From Mycobacterium palustre (GTDB taxonomy: Bacteria; Actinomycetota; Actinomycetes; Mycobacteriales; Mycobacteriaceae): a stretch of DNA of 64,000 nucleotides. Shown one piece after another: positions 51,376-58,839 of the stretch. The notes under the pieces are model-generated. The model searched no databases. It saw only the letters and a list, made by a program, of their open reading frames with translations, and had not been told where the DNA came from. The stretch spans positions 1 to 64,000 of the forward strand of contig NZ_LQPJ01000136.1 in NCBI RefSeq assembly GCF_002101785.1, given 5' to 3'. A program made the translations under genes and the position numbers. Every line of letters starts with the position of its first letter. Position 1 is the first letter of the stretch.

Positions 51376-52641
51376 ATGCCTCGCTTTCCCAAGCCGCCCG
51401 AAGGCAGCTGGACCCAGCACTATCCCGAACTCGGCACCGGGCCGGTGTCCTACGAGGACTCCCTCAGCCCGCAGGTGTACGAGCTCGAGCGCGCGGCGAT
51501 CTTCAAGCGTGCGTGGCTGAATGTCGGCCGGGTGGAAAGCCTTCCGCGCAAGGGCAGCTATTTCACTAAGGAACTCAAGGTCGCCAACACGTCGATCATC
51601 GTGGTGCGCAACTCCGCGGGCGAGGTCAAGGCGTTCCACAACATCTGCCGGCACCGCGGCAACAAGCTGGTCTGGAACGACATGCCGCTGGAAGAGACCA
51701 GCGGCGTGTGCCGGCAATTCACCTGCAAGTACCACGCGTGGCGCTACGACCTGGACGGCAACCTCACCCATGTGCAACAGGAAAGCGAGTTCTTCGACCT
51801 GGACAAGAGTCGCTATGGGCTGGTGCCGGTGCACTGCGACGTGTGGGAGGGATTCATCTTCGTCAACTTCGCCCCGCGACCCGAGCAGCCGCTGCGGGAA
51901 TTCCTCGGCCCGATGGTCACCGGTTTGGAGGGCTACCCGTTCGGGCGGATGACCTCTCGGTGGTGCTACCGCTCGGAGGTGAACGCGAACTGGAAGCTCT
52001 ACATGGACGCGTTCCAGGAGTTCTACCACGCGCCGGTCCTGCACGCGAACCAGTCACCGACCACGTACTCCAAGGCCGCGGCCGAGGCGGGCTTCGAGGC
52101 GCCCTACTACCGCATCGACGGGCCGCACCGCCTGGTCAGCACCTCCGGCGTACGGGCATGGGAGATGGACGCCGAGATGCGCAAGCCCATCGAAGACATC
52201 TGCCGGAGCGGATTGTTCGGCCCTTGGGACAAGCCCGATCTCGGCGAACTGCCCGCCGGTGTCAACCCGGCTAAGTGCGACCCCTGGGGGCTGGATTCGT
52301 TCCAGCTGTTCCCCAACTTCGTCATCTTGATCTGGAGTCAGGGCTGGTACCTGACGTACCACTACTGGCCGACGTCGCATAACACCCACGTGTTCGAGGG
52401 CACCCTGTACTTCCCGCGGCCGCGCACGCCCCGCGAACGCGTCGCCCAGGAACTCGCCGCCGCGACGTTCAAGGAGTACGGATTGCAGGATGCCAACACC
52501 TTGGAAGCCACCCAGTCGATGATCGAAACGGGTGCGGTGCGCGAATTTTTGCTCAACGACCAAGAGATCCTGCTGCGCCACCTGCACAAGGAGACCGCCG
52601 CCTGGATCGCCGAATACCAGGGCAGCGCGGTGGGGGTGTAG
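51376..52641 (+). CDS. Rieske non-heme iron oxygenase, catalytic (alpha) subunit A
   Basis: 421 residues. The Rieske cluster ligands are Cys91, His93, Cys117 and His120 (NICRHRGNKLVW and FTCKYHAW). The C-terminal catalytic domain has AFQEFYHAPVLH with His218 and His223 as iron ligands. Length and layout fit ring- or N-hydroxylating oxygenase alpha subunits, which need a ferredoxin and reductase. No classical beta subunit follows; instead a 109-residue companion starts two bases later. A close paralogue lies at 55866. Substrate unknown. Confidence 0.92.
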   Translation: MPRFPKPPEGSWTQHYPELGTGPVSYEDSLSPQVYELERAAIFKRAWLNVGRVESLPRKGSYFTKELKVANTSIIVVRNSAGEVKAFHNICRHRGNKLVWNDMPLEETSGVCRQFTCKYHAWRYDLDGNLTHVQQESEFFDLDKSRYGLVPVHCDVWEGFIFVNFAPRPEQPLREFLGPMVTGLEGYPFGRMTSRWCYRSEVNANWKLYMDAFQEFYHAPVLHANQSPTTYSKAAAEAGFEAPYYRIDGPHRLVSTSGVRAWEMDAEMRKPIEDICRSGLFGPWDKPDLGELPAGVNPAKCDPWGLDSFQLFPNFVILIWSQGWYLTYHYWPTSHNTHVFEGTLYFPRPRTPRERVAQELAAATFKEYGLQDANTLEATQSMIETGAVREFLLNDQEILLRHLHKETAAWIAEYQGSAVGV

Positions 52642-52643
52642 CC

Positions 52644-52973
52644 GTGACCGCCAAGCTGCCAACGGAATTCGCCGACCTGGAACCGTTTTCGGACTGGTGC
52701 CTCGACAGCGAACCGCAGCGCTACCACAAGAGGCTGAACAGTTCGATGGCCGAGATGCAGGCCTTCTACGACGCGATCACGCCGCGCGCCGAAGAGGCCA
52801 TCGCCTACTGCGACAAGTTCCCGCTCGAGGACCTGCCCGAAGACGTCACCAACCTGATGCACCTGCTGTATTCGCTGATCACGGTGTCGTTCCCGGTGGA
52901 ATGCTGGAAACAGCCGCGAGTGCCGGACTCGGGTGCCTCAAGTCTGGACTGCGTCTCCGAACCCATGCCGTGA
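52644..52973 (+). CDS. Rieske companion protein A (unknown family)
   Basis: 109 residues: FADLEPFSDWCLDSEPQRYHKRLNSSMAEMQAFYDAITPRAEEAIAYCDKF and onward, acidic and mainly helical. About half its positions match the 115-residue protein that follows Rieske B; shared anchors are WCL, SSM-EM--FY-A, PR-EEAI-YCD-F, PED and YSL. The GTG start is separated from the Rieske stop by two bases, and its stop overlaps the next GTG (GTGA). The conserved pairing suggests a small subunit or maturation partner of this oxygenase type. It is too short and not NTF2-like, so it is not the ordinary beta subunit. Confidence 0.8.
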   Translation: MTAKLPTEFADLEPFSDWCLDSEPQRYHKRLNSSMAEMQAFYDAITPRAEEAIAYCDKFPLEDLPEDVTNLMHLLYSLITVSFPVECWKQPRVPDSGASSLDCVSEPMP

Positions 52974-54235
52974 CCACCATCCTGCGGGCCGATCGCTGGG
53001 CGGACGTCGACGCCGGTGAGGTCCGCTCACCGGCCGTCGTGGTGATCGACGGCGACCGCATCAGCGCCGTCAATCCCGTTGCGCCGCCGCCTGATTCGGC
53101 GACCGAGATCGACCTGGGCGACGTCACCCTGCTGCCCGGCCTGATGGACATGGAGCTCAACCTGCTGATCGGCGGCCCCGGCGGGCCGGAGGGCTTGCCG
53201 AGCCCGATGCACGGCGTGCAGGACGACCCCGCGTTCCGCACGCTGCGCGGCGCCGTCAACGCGCGGACCACCCTGGCCGCCGGCTTCACCATGGTGCGCA
53301 ATCTGGGCCTGATGGTCAAGACCGGCGGCTACCTGCTGGACGTGGCGTTGCAGCGCTCCATCGACCAGGGCTGGCACACCGGACCGCGGATCGTGCCCGC
53401 CGGCCACGCCGTCACCCCGTACGGCGGACACCTGGACCCGACGGTGTTCCAGCGGCTGGCTCCGGGCATCATGCCGCTCAGCGTGGCCGAAGGCATCGCC
53501 AACGGCGTGCCCGACGTGCGCGCGTGCGTGCGCTACCAGATCCGCCACGGCGCCAAGGTGATCAAGGTGTCCGCCTCGGGCGGCGTGATGTCGCACAGTA
53601 CCGCGCCGGGGGCCCAGCAGTACTCCGACGAGGAGTTCGCCGCGATTGCCGACGAGGCGCATCGAGCCGGGATCCGGGTGGCGGCGCACGCGATCGGCGA
53701 CAGCGCCATCCGCGCGTGCATCCGGGCGGGAATCGACTGCATCGAACACGGTTTTTTGGCCAGCGACGAGACGATTCAGATGATGGTCGACCACGGCACC
53801 TTCCTGGTGTCGACGACCTACCTGACCGACGCCATGGCCATCGACCGGATCGCACCCGAATTGCGCAAGAAGGCCGACGAGGTGTTTCCGCGGGCAAAAT
53901 CGATGCTGCCGAGGGCGATCGCCGCCGGCGTGCGCATCGCGTGCGGCACCGATGCACCCGCCGTGCCGCACGGCCAGAACGCCAAGGAGCTGTGCGCGCT
54001 GGTGGAGCGGGGCATGACGCCCATGCAGGCGATCCGTGCGGCGACGGTGATCAGCGCCGAGCTCGTCGAAGCCGACCACGAGCTGGGCCGGCTCGCGCCC
54101 GGTTATCTCGCCGATGTGATTGCGGTGCACGGGGACCCGTCACGCGACATCTCGGCCACCCTCGACGTCAGGTTCGTCATGAAGGGTGGGCGCGTCTACC
54201 GGAACGACCGCGGGGAAGAGCATGGAACTCTCTGA
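52970..54235 (+). CDS. amidohydrolase-superfamily protein lacking the HxH motif
   Basis: 421 residues, GTG start overlapping the companion stop. The imidazolonepropionase/prolidase-like (COG1228) layout is clear: LLPGLMDMELNL, TTLAAGFTMVRNLG, GAKVIKVSASGGVMS (carboxylated-Lys position), IRVAAHAIGDSAI, CIEHGFL and IACGTDAPAVPHGQN. The strand-1 metal motif that is normally DxHxH reads DMELN, so two metal ligands are replaced. The remaining His, Lys and Asp ligands are intact, so a one-metal or altered-metal hydrolase is possible. It overlaps the MarR gene by 14 bp. Confidence 0.85.
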   Translation: MTTILRADRWADVDAGEVRSPAVVVIDGDRISAVNPVAPPPDSATEIDLGDVTLLPGLMDMELNLLIGGPGGPEGLPSPMHGVQDDPAFRTLRGAVNARTTLAAGFTMVRNLGLMVKTGGYLLDVALQRSIDQGWHTGPRIVPAGHAVTPYGGHLDPTVFQRLAPGIMPLSVAEGIANGVPDVRACVRYQIRHGAKVIKVSASGGVMSHSTAPGAQQYSDEEFAAIADEAHRAGIRVAAHAIGDSAIRACIRAGIDCIEHGFLASDETIQMMVDHGTFLVSTTYLTDAMAIDRIAPELRKKADEVFPRAKSMLPRAIAAGVRIACGTDAPAVPHGQNAKELCALVERGMTPMQAIRAATVISAELVEADHELGRLAPGYLADVIAVHGDPSRDISATLDVRFVMKGGRVYRNDRGEEHGTL

Positions 54236-54674
54236 CCAGATCTTGTGGCTGCTCAAGCAGGCGTTTCATTTCTCGCTGACGACGGTGAACGAGGCGATCA
54301 GTGATCACGGGGTGACGGCCGCCCAGATCGGCCTGATGCGCCAGCTCGCCAACGAACCCGGCCTGTCGGGGGCCGAGTTGGCCCGGCGGTTGTTGATCAC
54401 ACCGCAGGGCGCCCAGCTCGCCCTGACCACGCTGGAGCGCCGCGGTCTGGTGGAGCGCAAGCAGGATCCGCAGCACGGGCGGATCATGCAGGCCTACCTC
54501 ACCGACGAGGGGCGGGCCATCACCATGGCGGCGCTGGCCGATGCGATCACCGCGCACGAGAGCGTGTTCGGGGTGCTCACCGCCGACGAGCAGCGGTTGC
54601 TGCACGACCTGCTGGCCCGCGTGGTCGAGCAAGGCACCGGCCATGCCCTGTACACCGACCGCGGCGAGGGCTAG
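54222..54674 (+). CDS. MarR-family transcriptional regulator
   Basis: 150 residues: QIGLMRQLANEPGLSGAELARRLLITPQGAQLALTTLERRGLVERKQDPQHGRIMQAYLTDEGRAI is the MarR winged helix with wing. It sits within the cluster, overlapping the amidohydrolase and followed by two CAAGTACTTG palindromes before the ferredoxin gene. It is the obvious repressor of the cluster, with a pathway substrate or intermediate as likely ligand. Confidence 0.9.
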   Translation: MELSDQILWLLKQAFHFSLTTVNEAISDHGVTAAQIGLMRQLANEPGLSGAELARRLLITPQGAQLALTTLERRGLVERKQDPQHGRIMQAYLTDEGRAITMAALADAITAHESVFGVLTADEQRLLHDLLARVVEQGTGHALYTDRGEG

Positions 54675-54705
54675 GGGCCCCGGGTCTTTGCGCCGCCCGG
54701 CCATG

Positions 54706-54739
54706 TCAAGTACTTGATGAAGATAACAAGTACTTGATA
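54706..54739. promoter_or_regulatory. tandem MarR operators before the ferredoxin gene
   Basis: Two copies of CAAGTACTTG start exactly 20 bp apart (54707 and 54727). The first is a perfect 12-bp palindrome, TCAAGTACTTGA; the second continues as CAAGTACTTGATA. Spacing of about two helical turns puts two MarR dimers on one DNA face. The second copy ends 11 bp before the ferredoxin start. Confidence 0.8.
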
Positions 54740-54750
54740 CTCTCGCCGGG

Positions 54751-55065
54751 ATGGGACACGCGAGTGCGGGTGGCGACGCCGACCCGGTGACAACCGAGAA
54801 GGTGACGATCCAGCTCGACCGCCGGACCATCACCGTCGCCTACCGAGACGGCGACACGTTGCTGCAAACCGCGCGCATGGCGGGCCTGGCGGCCCCGTCT
54901 TCGTGCGAAGTAGGCAACTGCGGAACCTGTATGGCCAGGTTGACCGACGGCAGCGCGCGGATGATCAACAACGACGCGCTCACCGAAGAGGAGGTCGCCG
55001 AGGGTTGGGTCTTGACGTGCCAGTCGCTGCCGACTAGTGAATCGATCACTGTGGTCTACGAATGA
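54751..55065 (+). CDS. 2Fe-2S plant-type ferredoxin
   Basis: 104 residues. The cluster ligands are Cys52, Cys57, Cys60 and Cys90 (SSCEVGNCGTC and VLTCQS). It is a stand-alone electron carrier, presumably feeding one or more of the Rieske oxygenases. No ferredoxin reductase is encoded in the cluster, so a housekeeping reductase is probably used. A GTG at 54787 would give a shorter N-terminus. The stop overlaps the SDR start (ATGA). Confidence 0.9.
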   Translation: MGHASAGGDADPVTTEKVTIQLDRRTITVAYRDGDTLLQTARMAGLAAPSSCEVGNCGTCMARLTDGSARMINNDALTEEEVAEGWVLTCQSLPTSESITVVYE

Positions 55066-55820
55066 CGGGACGGTCAGTCGTGAAGGTGGCGGTGGTGACC
55101 GGCGGTGGGTCGGGCATGGGAGAGGCCACGTGCCACGAGCTGGGCCGGCGCGGGCACAAGGTCGCGGTGCTCGACATCAACGGCGAAGCGGCGCAACGAG
55201 TTTGCGAGGAGCTCCGGGCCGAGGGGGTCGAGGCCCTGGGCGTGGCCGCCGACGTCACCAACCGCCCGGCGGTGGAGGAGGCCTTCGCCAAGGTGCGAAG
55301 CGAGCTGGGACCGGTGAGCATCCTGGTGACCAGCGCCGGGATGGTCGGCTTCGGCCGCTTCCTCGACATCACCCCGGAATCCTGGTCGCGCATCATCGAC
55401 GTCAACCTCACCGGCACCTTCCACTGCTGCCAGGTGGCGCTGACCGACATGATCGAGGCCAAATGGGGCCGCATCGTGATGATTTCGTCGTCCAGCGCGC
55501 AACGTGGATCGCCGCGCATGGCGCACTACGCGGCCTCCAAGGGCGCGGTCATCACGCTGACGAAATCGTTGGCCAACGAGTTCGCGTCGATGGGAATCAC
55601 AGTCAACAACATCCCCCCGTCGGGCATCGAAACCCCGATGCAACACCAGTCCCAGGACCAGGGACACCTGCCGTCCAACGATGCGCTGGCCAGCCGCATC
55701 CCCATGGGCCACCTCGGCACCGGCGCCGACATCGCCGCGGCGGTGGGCTTTTTGTGCTCGGACGAGGCCGGGTTCATCACCGGGCAGGTCCTCGGTGTCA
55801 ACGGCGGGGCCGTGATGTGA
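55062..55820 (+). CDS. short-chain dehydrogenase/reductase
   Basis: 252 residues. NAD(P) motif VAVVTGGGSGMGEATC, then DVTN, the SSA-type segment TSAGMVGFG, catalytic Ser in MISSSSAQRG, and Tyr156/Lys160 in YAASK. C-terminal GHLGTGADIAAAVGFLCSDEAGFITGQVLGVNGG is typical. One unusual point is TSAG instead of NNAG, a known variation. It probably oxidises an alcohol or cis-diol made by the oxygenases. Coupled to the ferredoxin by a 4-bp overlap. Confidence 0.9.
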   Translation: MTGRSVVKVAVVTGGGSGMGEATCHELGRRGHKVAVLDINGEAAQRVCEELRAEGVEALGVAADVTNRPAVEEAFAKVRSELGPVSILVTSAGMVGFGRFLDITPESWSRIIDVNLTGTFHCCQVALTDMIEAKWGRIVMISSSSAQRGSPRMAHYAASKGAVITLTKSLANEFASMGITVNNIPPSGIETPMQHQSQDQGHLPSNDALASRIPMGHLGTGADIAAAVGFLCSDEAGFITGQVLGVNGGAVM

Positions 55821-55865
55821 ACGCGACGACACCCGTGAAACGCCATGAAGGAGAGGCAGGTTGCG

Positions 55866-57134
55866 ATGACTCGATGGCCTAAACCCGCGGAGGGCAGCTG
55901 GACCGAGCACTATCCGGGACTGGGCACCGGACCAATCTCATTCAGCGACTCCACGTCACCGGAGTTCTACCAACTCGAGCGCGAGGCGATATTCAAACGG
56001 GCCTGGCTCAACGTCGCTCGCATCGAGGAACTTCCCAGGGTCGGCAGCTACCTCACCAAAGAGATCGAGGCCGTGCCCGCGTCGGTGATCCTCGTCAAAG
56101 GCAAAGACGAGGCGATCCGGGCGTTTCACAACATCTGCCGGCACCGCGGAAACAAGTTGGTATGGAACGACTTTCCCGGCCGGGAAACCAAGGGGACGTG
56201 CCGGCAGTTCACGTGCAAGTATCACGGCTGGCGCTATGACCTCGACGGCGCGCTGACCTTCGTGCAGCAACCTTCGGAGTTCTTCGATCTCGACACCGCC
56301 GAATACGGGCTGCGCCCGGTGCACTGCGACGTGTGGAACGGCTTCGTGTTCATCAACTTTGACGAGCGGCCGCGCCAGAGCCTGCGCGAGTTCTTGGGAC
56401 CCATGATCACCGGCCTCGACGACTACCCGTTCGGCAAGCTCACCGAGCGCTACGACTTCCTGGCGCACAACAACAGCAACTGGAAGATCTTCGCCGACGC
56501 CTTCCAGGAGTACTACCACGTGCCGTCGCTGCACCCCCAGCAGGTCCCGTCGGCGGTGCGCGATCCCAACGCCGGGTTCGAGTGCGCGCATTTCCAGATC
56601 GACGGCCCGCACCGAGTCGTGTCGACCGCCGGCACCCGCCGCTGGCTGCTGGCCCCCGAATACATGTATCCGATCGAAAGGGCCACGCGCAGCGGCCTTG
56701 TCGGGCCGTGGCGCACTCCCGACATCGGGGAGCTGCCACCCGGGCTCAACCCGGGGGGCATCGAGCCCTGGGGCATCAGCAACTTCCAGATCTTCCCCAA
56801 CCTGGAGATCCTCATCTACGGCGGCTGGTATTTGCTGTACCGGTACTGGCCGACGTCCCACAACACCCACCGGTTCGAGGCCTACACCGCCTTCCATCCG
56901 GCCCGCACGGTGCGCGAGCGCATCGAGCACGAAGTGGCCGCGGTGGTGCTCAAGGAGTTCGCCCTGCAGGACGCCGGGATGCTCGGCGGCACCCAGGCGG
57001 CTCTGGAAACCGGAATCGTCGACGAATTCCCCCTCAACGACCAGGAGATCCTGGTGCGCCATTTGCACAAAGAGGTCGTCGAGTGGGTCGAGCAATACCA
57101 GCGCGAAACCCAACGACAGCCTGTGGGGGTGTGA
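55866..57134 (+). CDS. Rieske non-heme iron oxygenase, catalytic (alpha) subunit B
   Basis: 422 residues. Rieske ligands Cys91, His93, Cys117, His120 (FTCKYHGW) and catalytic His218 and His223 (AFQEYYHVPSLH) are at exactly the same positions as in Rieske A. The opening RWPKPAEGSWTEHYPGLGTGP is shared with A, so the two arose by duplication. Substrate-pocket regions differ (for example 226-245), suggesting different substrates or successive steps. The companion gene follows after three bases. Confidence 0.92.
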   Translation: MTRWPKPAEGSWTEHYPGLGTGPISFSDSTSPEFYQLEREAIFKRAWLNVARIEELPRVGSYLTKEIEAVPASVILVKGKDEAIRAFHNICRHRGNKLVWNDFPGRETKGTCRQFTCKYHGWRYDLDGALTFVQQPSEFFDLDTAEYGLRPVHCDVWNGFVFINFDERPRQSLREFLGPMITGLDDYPFGKLTERYDFLAHNNSNWKIFADAFQEYYHVPSLHPQQVPSAVRDPNAGFECAHFQIDGPHRVVSTAGTRRWLLAPEYMYPIERATRSGLVGPWRTPDIGELPPGLNPGGIEPWGISNFQIFPNLEILIYGGWYLLYRYWPTSHNTHRFEAYTAFHPARTVRERIEHEVAAVVLKEFALQDAGMLGGTQAALETGIVDEFPLNDQEILVRHLHKEVVEWVEQYQRETQRQPVGV

Positions 57135-57137
57135 GCC

Positions 57138-57485
57138 GTGGCCCCCGGGAAAGATGAAGCCCTGCTGCCCAGCGCGTTCGCCGAACTGGAGGGGTTCGCG
57201 CGAACCTGGTGTCTGGCAACCGAAGCCGAACGCTGGAACCAGCGCATGGCCAGCAGCATGCCCGAGATGCGTGAGTTCTACAACGCCTTCTTCCCCCGCC
57301 TGGAGGAGGCGATCGACTACTGCGACAGGTTCAGCCTCGACGACATGCCCGAGGACGCGCTGCACCTGCTGCACCTCGTCTACTCGCTGGTGATGGTGGC
57401 GATGGCCGTCGAGGTCTTCGGCCAGGTCAAGCCCACCGACGCCGCGGACGCCGTCCTCGATCGCATCGGTGAACCGGTGCCGTGA
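57138..57485 (+). CDS. Rieske companion protein B (unknown family)
   Basis: 115 residues, homologous to the protein at 52644: LEGFARTWCLATEAERWNQRMASSMPEMREFYNAFFPRLEEAIDYCDRFSLDDMPEDALHLLHLVYSL. The pattern of acidic and aromatic residues, two conserved Cys (WCL and YCD) and the final EPVP are kept. GTG start three bases after the Rieske B stop. Retention of this partner in both copies of the duplication implies a function tied to the oxygenase. Confidence 0.8.
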   Translation: MAPGKDEALLPSAFAELEGFARTWCLATEAERWNQRMASSMPEMREFYNAFFPRLEEAIDYCDRFSLDDMPEDALHLLHLVYSLVMVAMAVEVFGQVKPTDAADAVLDRIGEPVP

Positions 57486-57507
57486 CCCTCGTCAGGAAGG
57501 ACAGGCG

Positions 57508-58353
57508 ATGAGTCTGCTCACCATCAACAAACTCACCGCCTCGGTCGGCGCCGAGGTCCTGGGCGTCGACGCCGACCGCCTGGCCTCCGATGACTTGCTC
57601 GGCGACGCGGTGCTGCAGGCGCTGGAAGATAACGGCGTCCTGGTGTTCCGCGGGTTGGGCCTAACGCCGCGAGCGCAGGTGGAGTTCTGCCGCCGGCTCG
57701 GCGAAGTCGACCACTCCTCTGACGGGCACCATCCGGTGCCGGGCATCTACCCGATCACGCTGGACACGTCGAAGAATTCCTCGGCGGCGTATCTGCGGGC
57801 CACCTTCGACTGGCACATCGACGGCTGCACCCCCGTCGGCGACGAGTGCCCGCAGAAGGCCACCGTGCTGTCGGCCGTCGCGGTCGCGCAGCGCGGCGGC
57901 GAAACGGAGTTCGCCAATTCCTATGCGGCGTACGAGGCGTTGACCGACGAGGAGAAGCGGCGGTTCGGCTCGCTGCGAGTGGTGCACTCGCTGGAAGCGT
58001 CACAGCGTCGCGTCACCCCCGACCCCACGCCGGAGCAACTGCGGCGCTGGCGGCAGCGACGCACCCACGAACATCCCCTGGTGTGGACGCACCGTAGCGG
58101 GCGCAGGTCGCTTGTTTTGGGCGCGTCCGCGGACTACGTCGTCGGCATGGACCGCGGCGCGGGCCGGGCGCTGCTGGACGAATTGCTGGGCCGCGCAACG
58201 AGTCCGGACATGATTTACAGCCACCGCTGGTCGGTCGGCGACACCGTCATCTGGGACAACCAGGGCGTGCTGCACCGCGCGGCCCCCTACGACCCCGACT
58301 CACCGCGGGAGTTGCTGCGCACCACCGTGTTGGGAAGCGAAGCGATCGAGTAG
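57508..58353 (+). CDS. TauD/TfdA-family alpha-ketoglutarate-dependent dioxygenase
   Basis: 281 residues, ATG start with CAGGAAGGACAGG upstream. The iron ligands are His103 and Asp105 (DWHIDG) and distal His256 (GVLHRAAPYD), and an Arg (RELLRTTV) should bind 2-oxoglutarate. Family members hydroxylate or cleave taurine, phenoxyacetates, and trimethylamine-type compounds. Placed last in the Rieske cluster, it gives a third iron oxygenase type acting on the same pathway. Confidence 0.9.
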   Translation: MSLLTINKLTASVGAEVLGVDADRLASDDLLGDAVLQALEDNGVLVFRGLGLTPRAQVEFCRRLGEVDHSSDGHHPVPGIYPITLDTSKNSSAAYLRATFDWHIDGCTPVGDECPQKATVLSAVAVAQRGGETEFANSYAAYEALTDEEKRRFGSLRVVHSLEASQRRVTPDPTPEQLRRWRQRRTHEHPLVWTHRSGRRSLVLGASADYVVGMDRGAGRALLDELLGRATSPDMIYSHRWSVGDTVIWDNQGVLHRAAPYDPDSPRELLRTTVLGSEAIE

Positions 58354-58394
58354 AAGCGTCGACGCGCGGGGCGGCCGACGCCGCTCACGCGACG

Positions 58395-58775
58395 TCACAT
58401 CGGCGCGCCCTGTTGCGCCAGGTTCAGCAGCACGTAAGCCACGCAGAAAAGAAAGTTCAGCACGACGAGAACCATGCCCGCGAAGATCAGCGAACGGGTG
58501 CCCCGGCGTTTGAGGCGTTTGTACTTGGCGGCGCGCGACTCATGGTTCAGCTGGAGCGCGATCAAGGCGAAATTGACGTCCGTCACCTCGCGGTAGGCGG
58601 CGGGCGCGCCCGCCGCCATCTGCCGCAGGCGCTCGGGGGCGGTGTGGACCCCGACCCGCTGAAAACGCTGACAGAGCCGCCGCGCCCGCCTCCGGCCAAG
58701 CGCCTGACATCGCATCTGCACCTGATACGAGAGATGCCGTCGTTCGTCGCCCCAGGGGTTTGACGGGCTCGCCAC
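58395..58775 (-). CDS. small single-pass membrane protein
   Basis: 126 residues. Basic, helical N-terminal part (QVQMRCQALGRRRARRLCQRFQRVG), then NHESRAAKYKRLKRRGTRSL and one transmembrane helix near the C-terminus (LIFAGMVLVVLNFLFCVAYVLL). It ends convergently with the TauD gene and lies 64 bp after the third Rieske gene on the same strand. No family recognised; an internal start would shorten the Arg-rich part. Confidence 0.5.
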   Translation of the reverse strand: MASPSNPWGDERRHLSYQVQMRCQALGRRRARRLCQRFQRVGVHTAPERLRQMAAGAPAAYREVTDVNFALIALQLNHESRAAKYKRLKRRGTRSLIFAGMVLVVLNFLFCVAYVLLNLAQQGAPM

Positions 58776-58839
58776 AAGCGGGATCTTAGTTCGCTTTGGC
58801 GGGATTTCGGGAGGTCTGAGCCAATTATGTTGGTCCGAC

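Noticed and set aside
49655..51520. 621-codon plus-strand frame opposite the aldehyde dehydrogenase
   Set aside because: Antisense shadow of a clear enzyme gene; no family motifs.
52644..52973. identification of the companion as an ordinary ring-hydroxylase beta subunit
   Set aside because: Too short (109 against about 160-180 residues) and lacks NTF2-like pattern.
55956..57374. 472-codon minus-strand frame opposite Rieske B
   Set aside because: Antisense shadow; no ribosome site and biased composition.
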